DNA from: Synergistaceae bacterium
GTDB taxonomy: Bacteria > Synergistota > Synergistia > Synergistales > Aminobacteriaceae
Assembly (NCBI GenBank): GCA_017448795.1
Contig: JAFSKV010000063.1
Coordinates: 1 to 64,000, forward strand
Direction: 5' to 3'
Length of the DNA: 64,000 nucleotides
The notes under the pieces: model-generated
Database searches by the model: none
The model's input: only the letters and a program-made list of their open reading frames with translations
Told to the model about the DNA's origin: nothing
Program-made: the position numbers and the translations under genes
Shown here: positions 1-8,733 of the stretch, one piece after another
Layout: every line of letters starts with the position of its first letter
Numbering within the stretch: position 1 is the first letter of the stretch

Positions 1-456
1 TGCCAGCACAAACGCTGCGAGAAAATCTCAGACATCGCGGACTGGGACATAGCCCGGAAATACCTGAACGTATGTCTTGGAGACCCCCTCATATTCGGCG
101 CGCCAGGCCATGAGTCCCAAGAGGAGGCCGCGAACTGCTCAAGGTGCGAGAAGTGCATGAGGACTCAGGCTGTCCTTGAGGCTCTGGGGAAGCTGGGGGA
201 GTTTTCGGGGGTGTTTGACGAACGGACGTACAGGAAGCATGATTTCGGCTACAAGTGCAGGATGGTAGCACTCAGGAACACGGACGACAGCAGGGCATGG
301 GTGCTGACGGAGAATTACGGGCTCTGCCGGGAGAAAGGGCTTCCTCTTCCGTCGCCTCTGGCAGCACGGGCATATCTCCTCGCGAGCTGGCTTCTCTCAC
401 TGCCCGGCCGGATACTCAGGAAGGCAAAACGAATCATCACACGAAAGGAGCATTAA
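1..456 (+). CDS. C-terminal part of a Cys-motif protein of unknown function (5' end outside window)
   Basis: The frame is open from the first base of the window to the stop at 454-456, so the start lies upstream. About 151 residues are visible. They contain a CxxCxKCxRT motif (codons near 145-165), probably a zinc or Fe-S ligand set, then a region with a hydrophobic stretch (LASWLLSLPG) and a very basic tail. The Cys motif recalls the zinc-binding ends of PP-loop (QueC-like) enzymes and of unnamed proteins in surface-polysaccharide loci, but the catalytic part is not in the window. The aldo/keto reductase starts 5 bp downstream, so the two are probably co-transcribed. Function is not assigned. 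Confidence 0.6.
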   Translation, partial: CQHKRCEKISDIADWDIARKYLNVCLGDPLIFGAPGHESQEEAANCSRCEKCMRTQAVLEALGKLGEFSGVFDERTYRKHDFGYKCRMVALRNTDDSRAWVLTENYGLCREKGLPLPSPLAARAYLLASWLLSLPGRILRKAKRIITRKEH

Positions 457-460
457 CACG

Positions 461-1411
461 ATGGAAAATTTCACGCTCTCTAACGGCCTAAGCATCCCCG
501 CGTCAGGCTACGGTACAGGAATCGCCAACGGAATCAGCCATCACCCCCTGCGCATCATCAAGCGTCTCATCAAGGAGACCGCGAAGAGGATACTCCGGCC
601 CGGCTCGCTCGACGGCAGCCACTACACGCTCGCAAAAGACTTCAGGAAGGACAGGATGCTCAAGACCGTAGCCCGGACAATCGCGCAGAATGGCTGCAGG
701 CTCTTCGACACGGCGCGGGCGTATTCACAGAGCGAGTCATACCTTCGTGAGGCGTTCGGCGGGTGGCAGGGGGATTTTCACCGTGAAGACTTCTTCATCA
801 TCACCAAAGCTACGAACAGGGCCCAGCGTGAGCATACAGTCATGGCCGACCTTGAGGCGTCGCTCGCGAATCTCGGCACGGATTACGTTGACTTGTACCT
901 TCTGCACTGGCCGCAGGAAGGCGCATACTTGGACTCGTGGAAGGTCATGGAGGAAATTTACGCGTCAGGAAAGGCAAAAGCTATCGGAGTCTGCAACTGC
1001 CACGTCCATCACTTGGAGGCCTTGATGAGTGTTGCTCAGGTTGCGCCTATGGTTGACGAATTAGAGTGCCACCCGTTCCTTCAGCAGCATGAAGTCCGCG
1101 ATTATTGCCGTGCGCACAACATACAGCTTATAGCCCACACTCCGACCGGGAAAATGAGCAGCTCCGGGTCTGACGTGCTGAGGGGGATTTCCGCGAGATT
1201 AGGTGTCGGAGTATCACAGGTTATATTGAGGTGGCATTATCAGATGGGGGACGTGTCTATTCCGAACTCGACTAATCCTGAACACGCCTTGCAGAACATG
1301 AATATCTGGGGATTTGAGCTGACTGACGACGATATGAACGCAATACGCGGCCTTGACTGCGGAAAAAGAATCTGGCCTGACCCGGACAACTGCGACTTCA
1401 ACAAGCTCTAG
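461..1411 (+). CDS. Aldo/keto reductase family oxidoreductase
   Basis: Predicted cytoplasmic NAD(P)H-dependent carbonyl reductase of 316 residues. The AKR catalytic tetrad is visible: D83 (FDTARAY), Y88, K116 (IITKATN) and H149 (LLHWPQ), followed by the usual GKAKAIGVCN strand. A strong Shine-Dalgarno (AAAGGAG) precedes the ATG. An unusual basic insertion of about 50 residues (roughly 22-72) lies between the first strand and the catalytic Asp, where typical AKRs have only a few residues. The gene follows the Cys-motif protein by 5 bp and its last 14 bp overlap the convergent rsmA gene. The substrate cannot be inferred. Confidence 0.88.
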   Translation: MENFTLSNGLSIPASGYGTGIANGISHHPLRIIKRLIKETAKRILRPGSLDGSHYTLAKDFRKDRMLKTVARTIAQNGCRLFDTARAYSQSESYLREAFGGWQGDFHREDFFIITKATNRAQREHTVMADLEASLANLGTDYVDLYLLHWPQEGAYLDSWKVMEEIYASGKAKAIGVCNCHVHHLEALMSVAQVAPMVDELECHPFLQQHEVRDYCRAHNIQLIAHTPTGKMSSSGSDVLRGISARLGVGVSQVILRWHYQMGDVSIPNSTNPEHALQNMNIWGFELTDDDMNAIRGLDCGKRIWPDPDNCDFNKL

Positions 1412-2150
1412 CCGCCCGGTAAATCTCCAGCCATTGCCCGCACGTGAGATCCTCAGCCCTCAATCTCCCGTAATCCAGAACATCAGCAAATCCCTTCAGG
1501 TTGTTGGCGAGGGTCTTTCTTCTGTGCGCAAAGCCCCGGTGCAGCAGCTCACTCCACAATGAATCACACGCAAGCTCACAGTTCTTCTCACACACAATCT
1601 CACACAACGCCGACTCAACATCAGGAACAGGCCGGAAACATTCACGCGAGACTCTCCTCACAATCTCAGCATGTCCCATAGCCTCAACCGTAACGCCGAG
1701 CGGGTAGCGTTCCTTCGTGTCAGGCCGGGCAACTAGCCTCATGGCCGCCTCCTTCTGTAACATGTACAGGTGATACTTCAGGCCATGACGGGCAAACTTC
1801 ATCAGCTCCCATATCAGGGGCGTTGTTATGTTGTAGGGGATATTAGCGACTGCCTTATTCGGGAACGGTGAAAGCGGCTCATAGTCATACCTGACAGCAT
1901 CAGCCCAATGAAGCGACAAGCCGGGAAATTCCCCCGCAATCTCCTCAAGCTCAGGCCTCATCCTCTCATCAATCTCGACACAATGCACATGCCTCACACC
2001 TGACGCAAGAAGCTCACGAGTCAGCACACCATGACCCGGGCCGACCTCAAGAATCACATCATCATGCGTGAGATTTGCCCGGCGTATTATGCAGGCGAGA
2101 ATATTTTTGTCGGCAAGGAAATTCTGCCCGTAACGCTTCAGAGCCTTCAT
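1398..2150 (-). CDS. rsmA: 16S rRNA (adenine1518-N6/adenine1519-N6)-dimethyltransferase RsmA (KsgA)
   Basis: This enzyme dimethylates two adjacent adenines in the 3' terminal helix of 16S rRNA during 30S maturation, using SAM. The 250-residue protein starts with the family signature YGQNFL. It has the SAM-binding loop EVGPGHG (35-41), an acidic VEID strand end and the catalytic NIPYNI motif (103-108). The C-terminal helical domain is present but short. It is the last gene of the six-gene minus-strand operon. Its ATG overlaps the stop of the upstream GGDEF-like gene by 4 bp (ATGA), suggesting translational coupling. Confidence 0.95.
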   Translation of the reverse strand: MKALKRYGQNFLADKNILACIIRRANLTHDDVILEVGPGHGVLTRELLASGVRHVHCVEIDERMRPELEEIAGEFPGLSLHWADAVRYDYEPLSPFPNKAVANIPYNITTPLIWELMKFARHGLKYHLYMLQKEAAMRLVARPDTKERYPLGVTVEAMGHAEIVRRVSRECFRPVPDVESALCEIVCEKNCELACDSLWSELLHRGFAHRRKTLANNLKGFADVLDYGRLRAEDLTCGQWLEIYRAARAC

Positions 2151-3427
2151 GTGTTGCGCGCAAGAACGGTCGTGTTCCCGCCGGAGTCTATTGCCTCGTT
2201 CAGCGCAGAATAAGCCGCTCCTACAAACTCGCTCACGCTCATATATCCCCCGTCAGTAACATCAGCAACACCCGCGCTAAGAACAATATCCTTCGACTTG
2301 CCGCGAATCTCATTTGCCAAGACTACAGCAGAAGCACCCGAACAATGAGCCATCACAACAAACTCGTCTTCGCTCCACCGGCCCAGCACCGACTTCCCAC
2401 GCCCCGCTACAAGCCTCTGAGCCGTCCTCACAAAGCCCCTTATTATCCGCCCGGCGGCCATGTACCCCCGCGAGTCCAAGATTATCCTGTAGTTCTCAGC
2501 GCGAATCACAGCAAGGCTCAGATGTTCCCCGCTCTGTATTGCCCCGTGAATGCCCCTGTGTATCATGTGTTCCATTCCGCGGCGGTTGAGAAGGCCTGTT
2601 GACGTGTCCACAGTAAGAAGCCGCCTCAGCTGGTCATGTGTCTTCCTGAAGTCCGTAACATCCTCAAACGTCAGCATCACGGACTGTTCACCGTTCCAGT
2701 CAATGGGCGAGGCATGGAGAATTACGCGCCTTGAAGCGTCAATCTCAGCATCTCCGGGAATCTCGTTAAGCTCCTCGTCAAGATATGGGGAAATGTCGAA
2801 AGGATAGAAGTTTTCCGCCGCCGAAATGTCAGGCATTGTGCATTCTACAGAGCCTGCCCGCTTCAGGAGGATGTGAGTTATCTCGGAGCTGATTTCTGGT
2901 GAGACAAGCTCAACGATATTCCGCCCGACAAGTTCAGCCCTGACGCATGACGCAAGGAATCTGTTGACCGCGAGAAACACGCCCTCGCTGTTCACGACTC
3001 CCGCACGGAAAGGCACGGAGTTAAGGATTTCCGGGTTGCTTCGGATTACGTGGGGGACATTAGGGGATGATTTGGCGGGAGATTCTGAGGCTATGCGCAG
3101 GACTACCCCGGCGACTCCCTGAGCGTCAATCCTGAGGGGCGAGGCCGTAAGCTCCCATATTTTGCCGCCCTCTGAGATCTCGATTGCGTTCGTGTCTCCA
3201 AGACATGCCGCAGTAAGTGCCTCATGTATCCCCATGTCAAGCTCTGTGATAAGCGGGGGGTAATTCCTGCCTTCCTCGCATTTGTGGCCGAATAATCTTG
3301 CCGCAACAGCCTTGTAGCCGTTCGTCGCGTGAAGCAGCTTGCCCTTGAGGTTGATGACACAGCAGAGAAGTCCCGGACATGAATCCAGGACTCCGCCCCA
3401 TACAGTCATATTAGTCCGCGTAGCCAT
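2147..3427 (-). CDS. PAS-like sensor protein with degenerate GGDEF domain
   Basis: A 426-residue predicted cytoplasmic protein with no membrane segment or signal peptide. Two PAS-like stretches are seen (about 10-115 and 135-260; the second ends TFEDVTDF, a typical PAS-to-output junction). A GGDEF-type domain follows from about 265, with the family sequence STGLLNRRG near 276-284. The signature is SEDEF (352-356) instead of GG(D/E)EF. The two glycines that hold GTP are replaced, so cyclase activity is doubtful and it may be a nucleotide-binding or purely regulatory domain. It overlaps the end of galE by 17 bp and rsmA by 4 bp. Confidence 0.8.
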   Translation of the reverse strand: MATRTNMTVWGGVLDSCPGLLCCVINLKGKLLHATNGYKAVAARLFGHKCEEGRNYPPLITELDMGIHEALTAACLGDTNAIEISEGGKIWELTASPLRIDAQGVAGVVLRIASESPAKSSPNVPHVIRSNPEILNSVPFRAGVVNSEGVFLAVNRFLASCVRAELVGRNIVELVSPEISSEITHILLKRAGSVECTMPDISAAENFYPFDISPYLDEELNEIPGDAEIDASRRVILHASPIDWNGEQSVMLTFEDVTDFRKTHDQLRRLLTVDTSTGLLNRRGMEHMIHRGIHGAIQSGEHLSLAVIRAENYRIILDSRGYMAAGRIIRGFVRTAQRLVAGRGKSVLGRWSEDEFVVMAHCSGASAVVLANEIRGKSKDIVLSAGVADVTDGGYMSVSEFVGAAYSALNEAIDSGGNTTVLARNT

Positions 3428-4400
3428 TCGGGTGGGACTGATGCCACTTCCACGCAGTCGCGATTATATCCTCCATGCTGACAATCTCAGGCTTCCAGTG
3501 AAGTATCTCACGTGCCTTTGTGCTGTCCGCTATGAGGCGTGCAGGGTCTCCGGGTCTTCTTGCGCCGATTTCCGCCGGGATTGCGTGGCCTGTTACCTTT
3601 CTTGCCGCCGTAATCATCTCCATCACTGAATACCCGTCCCCGCTTCCCAGGTTGAATATGCTGCTCTCACCGCCTGACCTGAGATATTCCAGCGCGCGTA
3701 TGTGAGCATCAGCCAGATCCTCAACGTGGATGTAGTCGCGTATGCATGTGCCGTCCTTCGTGGGGTAATCGTCGCCGTAAACCGTAACATGCTCACGTTT
3801 TCCCAGAGGAACTTGCAGGATTATGGGGATGAGGTGGGTTTCTACCTTGTGATCCTCGCCTATTGTCCCGTCATGCCACGCGCCCGCAACGTTGAAGTAG
3901 CGCAGTGAGACATACTTTATCCCGTGAAGCTGAGATACCCAGTTCATCATCTTCTCCATGATGCGCTTGCTTTCACCGTAGGGGTTCGTGGGGACTGTGG
4001 GATCTGTCTCAAGAATCGGGACTTTCTTGGGTTCGCCGTAAGTTGCCGCTGTCGACGAGAATATTATTCGCCCTACATTGTGCCTCTGCATGGCCTCAAG
4101 AAGGGTAATCATTCCGCCTACGTTGTTGTCGAAGTACTTTAGCGGCTTCTCCATGCTCTCGCCGACGAGTGAGTACGCGCAGAAATGCACAACCGCTTCA
4201 ATCTTGTTCTCCGTGAAGACTGCATCAAGTATGCCGGAGTCCCTTATGTCGCCCTTGTAGAACTTTATGCCTTCAGGGACTGATGCCCTGTGTCCTGTTT
4301 CGAGGCTGTCGACAACGATAACATCCTCGCCGTGCTGTGTGAACGCCCTGACGTTGTGGGAGCCTACATAGCCTGCTCCTCCGCAGATTAGTACCGACAT
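3411..4400 (-). CDS. galE: UDP-glucose 4-epimerase
   Basis: Interconverts UDP-glucose and UDP-galactose with bound NAD, supplying galactose for surface glycans. The ATG at 4400 is chosen because a strong Shine-Dalgarno (TAAGGAGGA) sits 7 bp upstream; the frame is open further 5' but has no site there. The 329-residue SDR protein has the NAD motif GGAGYVGSH (7-15), S116 and the YGESK catalytic pair Y141/K145. Length matches the family. It lies between a secreted protein gene (22 bp gap) and the GGDEF-like gene (17 bp overlap), in an operon that also encodes a membrane glycosyltransferase. Confidence 0.95.
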   Translation of the reverse strand: MSVLICGGAGYVGSHNVRAFTQHGEDVIVVDSLETGHRASVPEGIKFYKGDIRDSGILDAVFTENKIEAVVHFCAYSLVGESMEKPLKYFDNNVGGMITLLEAMQRHNVGRIIFSSTAATYGEPKKVPILETDPTVPTNPYGESKRIMEKMMNWVSQLHGIKYVSLRYFNVAGAWHDGTIGEDHKVETHLIPIILQVPLGKREHVTVYGDDYPTKDGTCIRDYIHVEDLADAHIRALEYLRSGGESSIFNLGSGDGYSVMEMITAARKVTGHAIPAEIGARRPGDPARLIADSTKAREILHWKPEIVSMEDIIATAWKWHQSHPNGYAD

Positions 4401-4422
4401 GATTTTTTCCTCCTTAATGTGA

Positions 4423-5151
4423 TTACATATTGCCGCTGTCATAGTGCGTGTTGGGTATGGGCTTGAATATCACGTCGCCCACGTCTATATCGTAGCTTTC
4501 GCCGAACTCATGTTTTCTGTTGCTGTGCATCTCACCGGGCTTCCTGACTTCTGACGGCCTGACCTGGTCATAAATGCTGACACGGTCTGAGACTCCTTCC
4601 GGCTTATGTAGGCCTGAGACTTTCACGCCCCATCTGCTCATGACTTCCTGCGCTGCCTTGCGTGTGAAATCAGGGTATGACTGCCACCATTCATTTCCGT
4701 CAACGCTGAAGAAGACTGCTCCGTCTGCCTGTGATGCTTTGAGTGATGACGCTGTGAGCCTGCCGCCATGAATCACGCCTGCCTTGACCCACGCGAAATC
4801 TTCGCCCAGCCATGAAGAACCCGCGGGCGTGTCAGTGATTCCAAGACGCTGGGAGTTTGCGCGGAGATACTTGCGGGCTGTCGAGTACTTGCCGACTGAG
4901 ACTCCCGCCCAAAGCTCATTGTTCACACGCACAGCCTTCACACCTTCAAGCCATCCTCCGGGAATGTCAGCAAAATATTTTCTCAGAGTACGGATGTCAG
5001 AATCAGCTTCACCGTTCACAGCCAGAGCTGAGACTAGGGAATAAAGCCCGCCGATGACCTTGTGAATCTCTGTGTCAGGGTTGACATCAGCGGCATTGCA
5101 GACCCCGCATGAGAATACGCAGAGAATAAACGCTGTGAGAATTTTACGCAA
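4423..5151 (-). CDS. Secreted protein of unknown function
   Basis: A 242-residue protein with a clear signal peptide (basic RK, hydrophobic core, cleavage near CNA-AD at 20-21). The start is a TTG, supported by GAAGGAAGG 8 bp upstream. The mature part contains a WWQSYPDF stretch and a polar, charged C-terminus, with no membrane anchor or recognisable catalytic motif. The position between a membrane glycosyltransferase and galE suggests a role at the cell envelope, but no family is recognised. Confidence 0.75.
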   Translation of the reverse strand: MRKILTAFILCVFSCGVCNAADVNPDTEIHKVIGGLYSLVSALAVNGEADSDIRTLRKYFADIPGGWLEGVKAVRVNNELWAGVSVGKYSTARKYLRANSQRLGITDTPAGSSWLGEDFAWVKAGVIHGGRLTASSLKASQADGAVFFSVDGNEWWQSYPDFTRKAAQEVMSRWGVKVSGLHKPEGVSDRVSIYDQVRPSEVRKPGEMHSNRKHEFGESYDIDVGDVIFKPIPNTHYDSGNM

Positions 5152-5167
5152 AACATTTACCTTCCTT

Positions 5168-6739
5168 CTATTGGTTGCTTAAGAGAAGCAGGCCTTCTCC
5201 CTCCGTTATGTGAAAAACGTTCTGAGGAAGAGGGGTATCCGGCTTCAAGTCTGACGGCATAATCAGATAGACCCGTGATTTTCCGCCCCATAACTGGCTT
5301 ATTGCTGACTCAGGAGCGGCGAATTTGTGTTCTGAGACTCCCGGTGTGAAATCCGCGCTGATTATCCGGGAATTTCTCAGAGTGTAGAAATACATTGACG
5401 GATGATTCACGCCGTATTGCAGGACAACATCATTTCCCTTCACCATATCACGGAGCTTCATCCCCACGTCATGAGCCGAGAACATTCCCGCCGAGAGATT
5501 CACTACCCCCGCAAGAGGCATGAGGCACAGCAGGGCACTTGCGGAGACATTACGAGCCCACTTCACGGGCTGGCGCGTCTTCGTGTAGTACCAGGCGGCG
5601 AACATGAACAGTCCTACAGCGAGCCACCAGGGAATCAGCGACATCATAGAGGCCTCAATCACCGGAAAATTGTGGGTAACGAAAGGCAGGAAGAAATACA
5701 GCACAGGAATCACAATCACAGTGTTAAGCATGACAGCATAGCGCATTGATGTGAAGCTCCTCTGCCTGAGCCATGAGTCAATTTTCCGACCAAGAAGAGC
5801 CGACAACGCCGGGACACATGCCGCAAGAGACAATATATCCCCCGACAGAAGCGGCGCAAGGGCAAACACTCCTGCCCATACCAGCATCAGAAGCTCGTAC
5901 GATTTCTGCGCAGGATACTCACGCGGGAAAACCTCGTAAACCGCCCGGACAATGAAGCCGTGAAAAGGCACGAACGCAACGAACAAAAATATTCCAATCC
6001 CTGCAAGCCCCCCGAATGTGTATGTGAGATTCTGGCAGCGCATGAAGTGGACTATTTCAGGATTGGTGAAGACCAGGAGGACGAAATAGAGTCCTGACAC
6101 AAAGATTGTGATGATTATTCCGCCCGGCCATGTGAAGAAGTCGCGCATCATGTCCCAGTCCTCAGAGATGACACAGTATATCAGCATAGCCAGCAGCGGG
6201 AGATAAAGCCCCTCGAAGCCGTAAGAAATAAAGGCAAAGGACACAGCCCAGTGAGCGGAAGAAAGTTTGTGTTTGTTCCCGCCCGAAAGCACAACGTCAG
6301 CAAGAACGACACCCATGAGGAAGGAATACAGGGCGTGCGAAGTTGAGAGCTGTGAGACAATGAAGCAGAGTGTCATTCCCGCGCAGACACAGGCGGCCAG
6401 CCATGATTTGCGCATAGGATCATCATCATAGGGGCGTGCGGCCTTTGCTGAGACCCAGACCATCCCAAGACCCGCAAGAGCTGAGACGAATCTCACTGCG
6501 AACTCGCTCCAGCCTATGAGCTTTATTGCGATTACGGACAGCCACCAGTAGCCCATAGTTGAACCTGACGCAAGAGCCTCGCCTATTTTTGGGACAAAGT
6601 AATTCCCTCCTCCTGCCATGTGGGCGGAAATTGATGCGTTCATGCCCTCGACAGGGTCAATGAGTCCGTGAGAGCCTATCCCCCGGAAAAATATGTAGAA
6701 CAGCAGCAGCCCGAACAATACGGCGGGTTTGAGTCGCAT
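5168..6739 (-). CDS. Multi-spanning membrane glycosyltransferase (GT39/GT83, ArnT/PMT-like)
   Basis: A 523-residue polytopic protein with about 11-12 hydrophobic segments and a soluble C-terminal domain (from about 420). The first periplasmic loop after TM1 has IDPVEGMNA, corresponding to the acidic DE/DxxE site that binds polyprenyl-phosphate sugar in ArnT-like transferases. It likely transfers a sugar from a lipid carrier to a lipid or protein on the outer face of the membrane. It starts 3 bp after the isochorismatase-like gene, so it is coupled to it. The acceptor is unknown. Confidence 0.82.
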   Translation of the reverse strand: MRLKPAVLFGLLLFYIFFRGIGSHGLIDPVEGMNASISAHMAGGGNYFVPKIGEALASGSTMGYWWLSVIAIKLIGWSEFAVRFVSALAGLGMVWVSAKAARPYDDDPMRKSWLAACVCAGMTLCFIVSQLSTSHALYSFLMGVVLADVVLSGGNKHKLSSAHWAVSFAFISYGFEGLYLPLLAMLIYCVISEDWDMMRDFFTWPGGIIITIFVSGLYFVLLVFTNPEIVHFMRCQNLTYTFGGLAGIGIFLFVAFVPFHGFIVRAVYEVFPREYPAQKSYELLMLVWAGVFALAPLLSGDILSLAACVPALSALLGRKIDSWLRQRSFTSMRYAVMLNTVIVIPVLYFFLPFVTHNFPVIEASMMSLIPWWLAVGLFMFAAWYYTKTRQPVKWARNVSASALLCLMPLAGVVNLSAGMFSAHDVGMKLRDMVKGNDVVLQYGVNHPSMYFYTLRNSRIISADFTPGVSEHKFAAPESAISQLWGGKSRVYLIMPSDLKPDTPLPQNVFHITEGEGLLLLSNQ

Positions 6740-6742
6740 GTG

Positions 6743-7312
6743 TTACTTGAACAGTGGGAGCAGTGCCTTGAACTGTGGAGTTCCTGCCCTGCCCAGCATG
6801 TGGTAAATCACCGTTTCAGTCGGCACAACAAGGCAGCCTGAAGCCCTCATAGCCTCAAGTGCGAGCGCGTGGTTCTCACGTGTCCTGCTTCCGCACGCGT
6901 CGGCGGCTACAACGACATTGAGGCCGTATTTCTCCATGAGGTCAAAGGCAGTCCCAAGAACGCAGATGTGAGTCTCAATCCCGAAGAGTATAGCTGTGTC
7001 CTTAGTGCCGGAATTGAAGCGGAGGTTGAGGAAAGCGTCGCCGAAGCCGGGATTTGCGCAGCATGAAAACTCTGTCTTGCCGATGACGGGCGAGCCTTCC
7101 GGGATTAATGCCGACAGTTCCGGGACTGTTGGGCCGATTCCTTTGGGGTACTGCTCGGAGATTATCGCGGGGAGTGAGAGTTCTTTTGCGGCGGTGAGGA
7201 GCCTGGCGGAATTGCTGAGTACTTCATCTTTATTGTGCATGGCCGGGAGGAGCCGTTCCTGAATGTCAATCATGAGCATGAACGAAGACATGACCTCTAT
7301 AGACTTGCGCAC
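6743..7312 (-). CDS. Isochorismatase-like cysteine hydrolase
   Basis: A 189-residue single-domain hydrolase. The Asp-Lys-Cys triad is visible at D16 (MIDIQERL), K79 (GKTEFS) and C117 (ETHICVLGT), and the cis-peptide region precedes the Cys. Family members cleave amides or vinyl ethers (nicotinamide, N-carbamoyl compounds); the substrate is not evident here. The start is GTG, preceded by GAGAGG at 8 bp. It is the first gene of the minus-strand operon ending with rsmA and is divergently transcribed from glutaredoxin. Confidence 0.88.
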   Translation of the reverse strand: MRKSIEVMSSFMLMIDIQERLLPAMHNKDEVLSNSARLLTAAKELSLPAIISEQYPKGIGPTVPELSALIPEGSPVIGKTEFSCCANPGFGDAFLNLRFNSGTKDTAILFGIETHICVLGTAFDLMEKYGLNVVVAADACGSRTRENHALALEAMRASGCLVVPTETVIYHMLGRAGTPQFKALLPLFK

Positions 7313-7354
7313 GGTTACAGCCTCTCAATCTGTGAAAATTTTGTGATGGAAGTT

Positions 7355-7364
7355 ATTATATACT
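7355..7364. promoter_or_regulatory. Overlapping divergent -10 elements
   Basis: On the minus strand TATAAT (7355-7360) lies 42 bp before the isochorismatase GTG. On the plus strand TATACT (7359-7364) lies about 31 bp before the glutaredoxin start. No good -35 is seen for either. The overlap implies the two operons compete for RNA polymerase. Confidence 0.45.
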
Positions 7365-7395
7365 ATCCAGAAAAATGAAAGGAGACGTGTAATTG

Positions 7396-7683
7396 ATGAG
7401 CGCAAAAAAGGTTATTGCCTTCTACCTTGAGGGCTGTCCGTATTGCAGTATGGCAAGAAAGGCTGTCGATGAACTGAAATCTGAGATGCCGGAGAAATAT
7501 TCACAGGTCGAAATCGAATGGGTAGAGGAAAACCAGCACCCTGAAATTTCGGCGCAGTATGACTACTATTATGTGCCTGCGATGTTTGTTGACGGTAAGA
7601 AGATGTACGAGGCCTTCCCTGGCACGGACTACAAAACGTGCTGGAGGAACGTGAATCGTGTGCTTCATTCGGCAGTAAGCTGA
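7396..7683 (+). CDS. Glutaredoxin-like protein
   Basis: A 95-residue thioredoxin-fold protein with a CPYC active site (C14, C17) preceded by the FYLEG strand and followed by the conserved VPAMFVDGKK cis-Pro strand. It likely reduces protein or small-molecule disulfides in the cytoplasm. AAAGGAG precedes the ATG at 7396 by 10 bp; a TTG one codon earlier (7393) is also possible. It is probably monocistronic, about 160 bp upstream of the small heat-shock gene. Confidence 0.85.
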   Translation: MSAKKVIAFYLEGCPYCSMARKAVDELKSEMPEKYSQVEIEWVEENQHPEISAQYDYYYVPAMFVDGKKMYEAFPGTDYKTCWRNVNRVLHSAVS

Positions 7684-7845
7684 GAAATATATTAGGTCAT
7701 CTTTCGTCAACAAGTCAGTAAAAGTCATTAGTCAGGATTAGTGTATTCTCCCGATATGGTAAACGAAAGTCAGAGTATAATTCTCCGTGTCGTGAGGGAA
7801 CGAACGAGCCTTCACGGAAAATCACAAACAAGGAGACGTATTACA

Positions 7846-8295
7846 ATGAGAAGAGAAAGATTTTACCCTGCAATGAGAATGATGGATCCTGAGAGCATGA
7901 TAGACACGTTCATGAGGGGCTTCACAGAACCGTTCTTCACGGAAGGCTTCCCTGAGTTCGGCGCAAAGACTGACCTTTACCGCAAGGACGGAAAAATCTA
8001 CGCTGAGGCCGAGCTTCCCGGGATTGACCCGGCAGATGTCGAGCTTCATGTTTACGGAGACAGGCTCACGCTTTCAGCCGAAAAGAAGTCCGAGACAAAG
8101 GAAGAAGGGGGCGATAAGAGCTACTTCCGCAGTGAGAGGCGTTACGGGAAAATTGAGCGCGTGATCTCGTTCCCTGTTGAGGCAGACCCGGAGTCAGCAA
8201 AGGCTACCTTCAAGAACGGACTCCTCACAGTCGAAATCGCAGAGAAGAGCCAGGACAAAGCACACAAGAAAGTCGAAATCACTTCTGAAGCATAA
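7846..8295 (+). CDS. Hsp20 / alpha-crystallin family small heat-shock protein
   Basis: A 149-residue ATP-independent holdase chaperone. The alpha-crystallin domain runs from about 45 to 140 and contains the AELPGI turn, the GDRLTLSAEK strand and the FKNGLLTVEI motif that ends the domain. The C-terminus lacks the usual IxI tail. The ATG at 7846 has AAGGAG 9 bp upstream; the reading frame is open further upstream but without a site. The 160-bp leader contains TATAAT at 7776-7781 but no CIRCE element. It is followed by a strong terminator. Confidence 0.93.
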   Translation: MRRERFYPAMRMMDPESMIDTFMRGFTEPFFTEGFPEFGAKTDLYRKDGKIYAEAELPGIDPADVELHVYGDRLTLSAEKKSETKEEGGDKSYFRSERRYGKIERVISFPVEADPESAKATFKNGLLTVEIAEKSQDKAHKKVEITSEA

Positions 8296-8316
8296 ACGTC
8301 AAAAGCAATACCCCCG

Positions 8317-8346
8317 CCGCGGTCTGAGATAAGGCCGCGGTTTTTT
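8317..8346 (+). terminator. Rho-independent terminator of hsp20
   Basis: An 8-bp GC-rich stem (8317-8324 with 8333-8340, one G-U pair) with an 8-nt loop is followed by six T residues. Confidence 0.9.
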
Positions 8347-8386
8347 GTCCGCCAAGAAAAAGAAGGGCAGCGGGGCAGGTATCACA

Positions 8387-8716
8387 CTATTTCAGGTGCG
8401 CTTCCTCAGTCTTTATCTCCCAGTGAATAAGGAACGTCAAAGCCCCCCTCAGCACGATAATCGCCCCAAGTATCGCCAGCTCCGACCATTCACGCACAAT
8501 CACCGTCCTCAAGACCTCGCCGCCTAGCTTGAACTCAAGGGACAAAGCAATTCCCTTAGCGAGAGTCAATCTCACGTGTGAATCTCTCGTTAGTATTCCC
8601 CAGATGGATTTGATGGCCGTCGTCAGAAGGATTGTTACTCCTACGCACTCCATCATGAGTATGCCGTACTGTACTACGAGCTGAAATGCTGTCTCTATGT
8701 GATGCAGGTATTCCAT
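8387..8716 (-). CDS. DUF1622 family membrane protein
   Basis: A 109-residue protein with three predicted membrane segments. It carries the family's conserved block of an acidic or polar helix (LSLEFKLGGEVLRT) followed by a hydrophobic LAILGAIIVLR segment. Function of DUF1622 is unknown. The ATG has AAAGGGG 9 bp upstream. It is the last gene of the minus-strand run that starts at 14805, 17 bp after the Sel1 gene. Confidence 0.82.
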   Translation of the reverse strand: MEYLHHIETAFQLVVQYGILMMECVGVTILLTTAIKSIWGILTRDSHVRLTLAKGIALSLEFKLGGEVLRTVIVREWSELAILGAIIVLRGALTFLIHWEIKTEEAHLK

Positions 8717-8733
8717 CAGTACATCCCCTTTCT

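Noticed and set aside
7684-7845. CIRCE or sigma-32 site before hsp20
   Set aside because: No TTAGCACTC inverted repeat; the CCCGATATG string is too weak a match.
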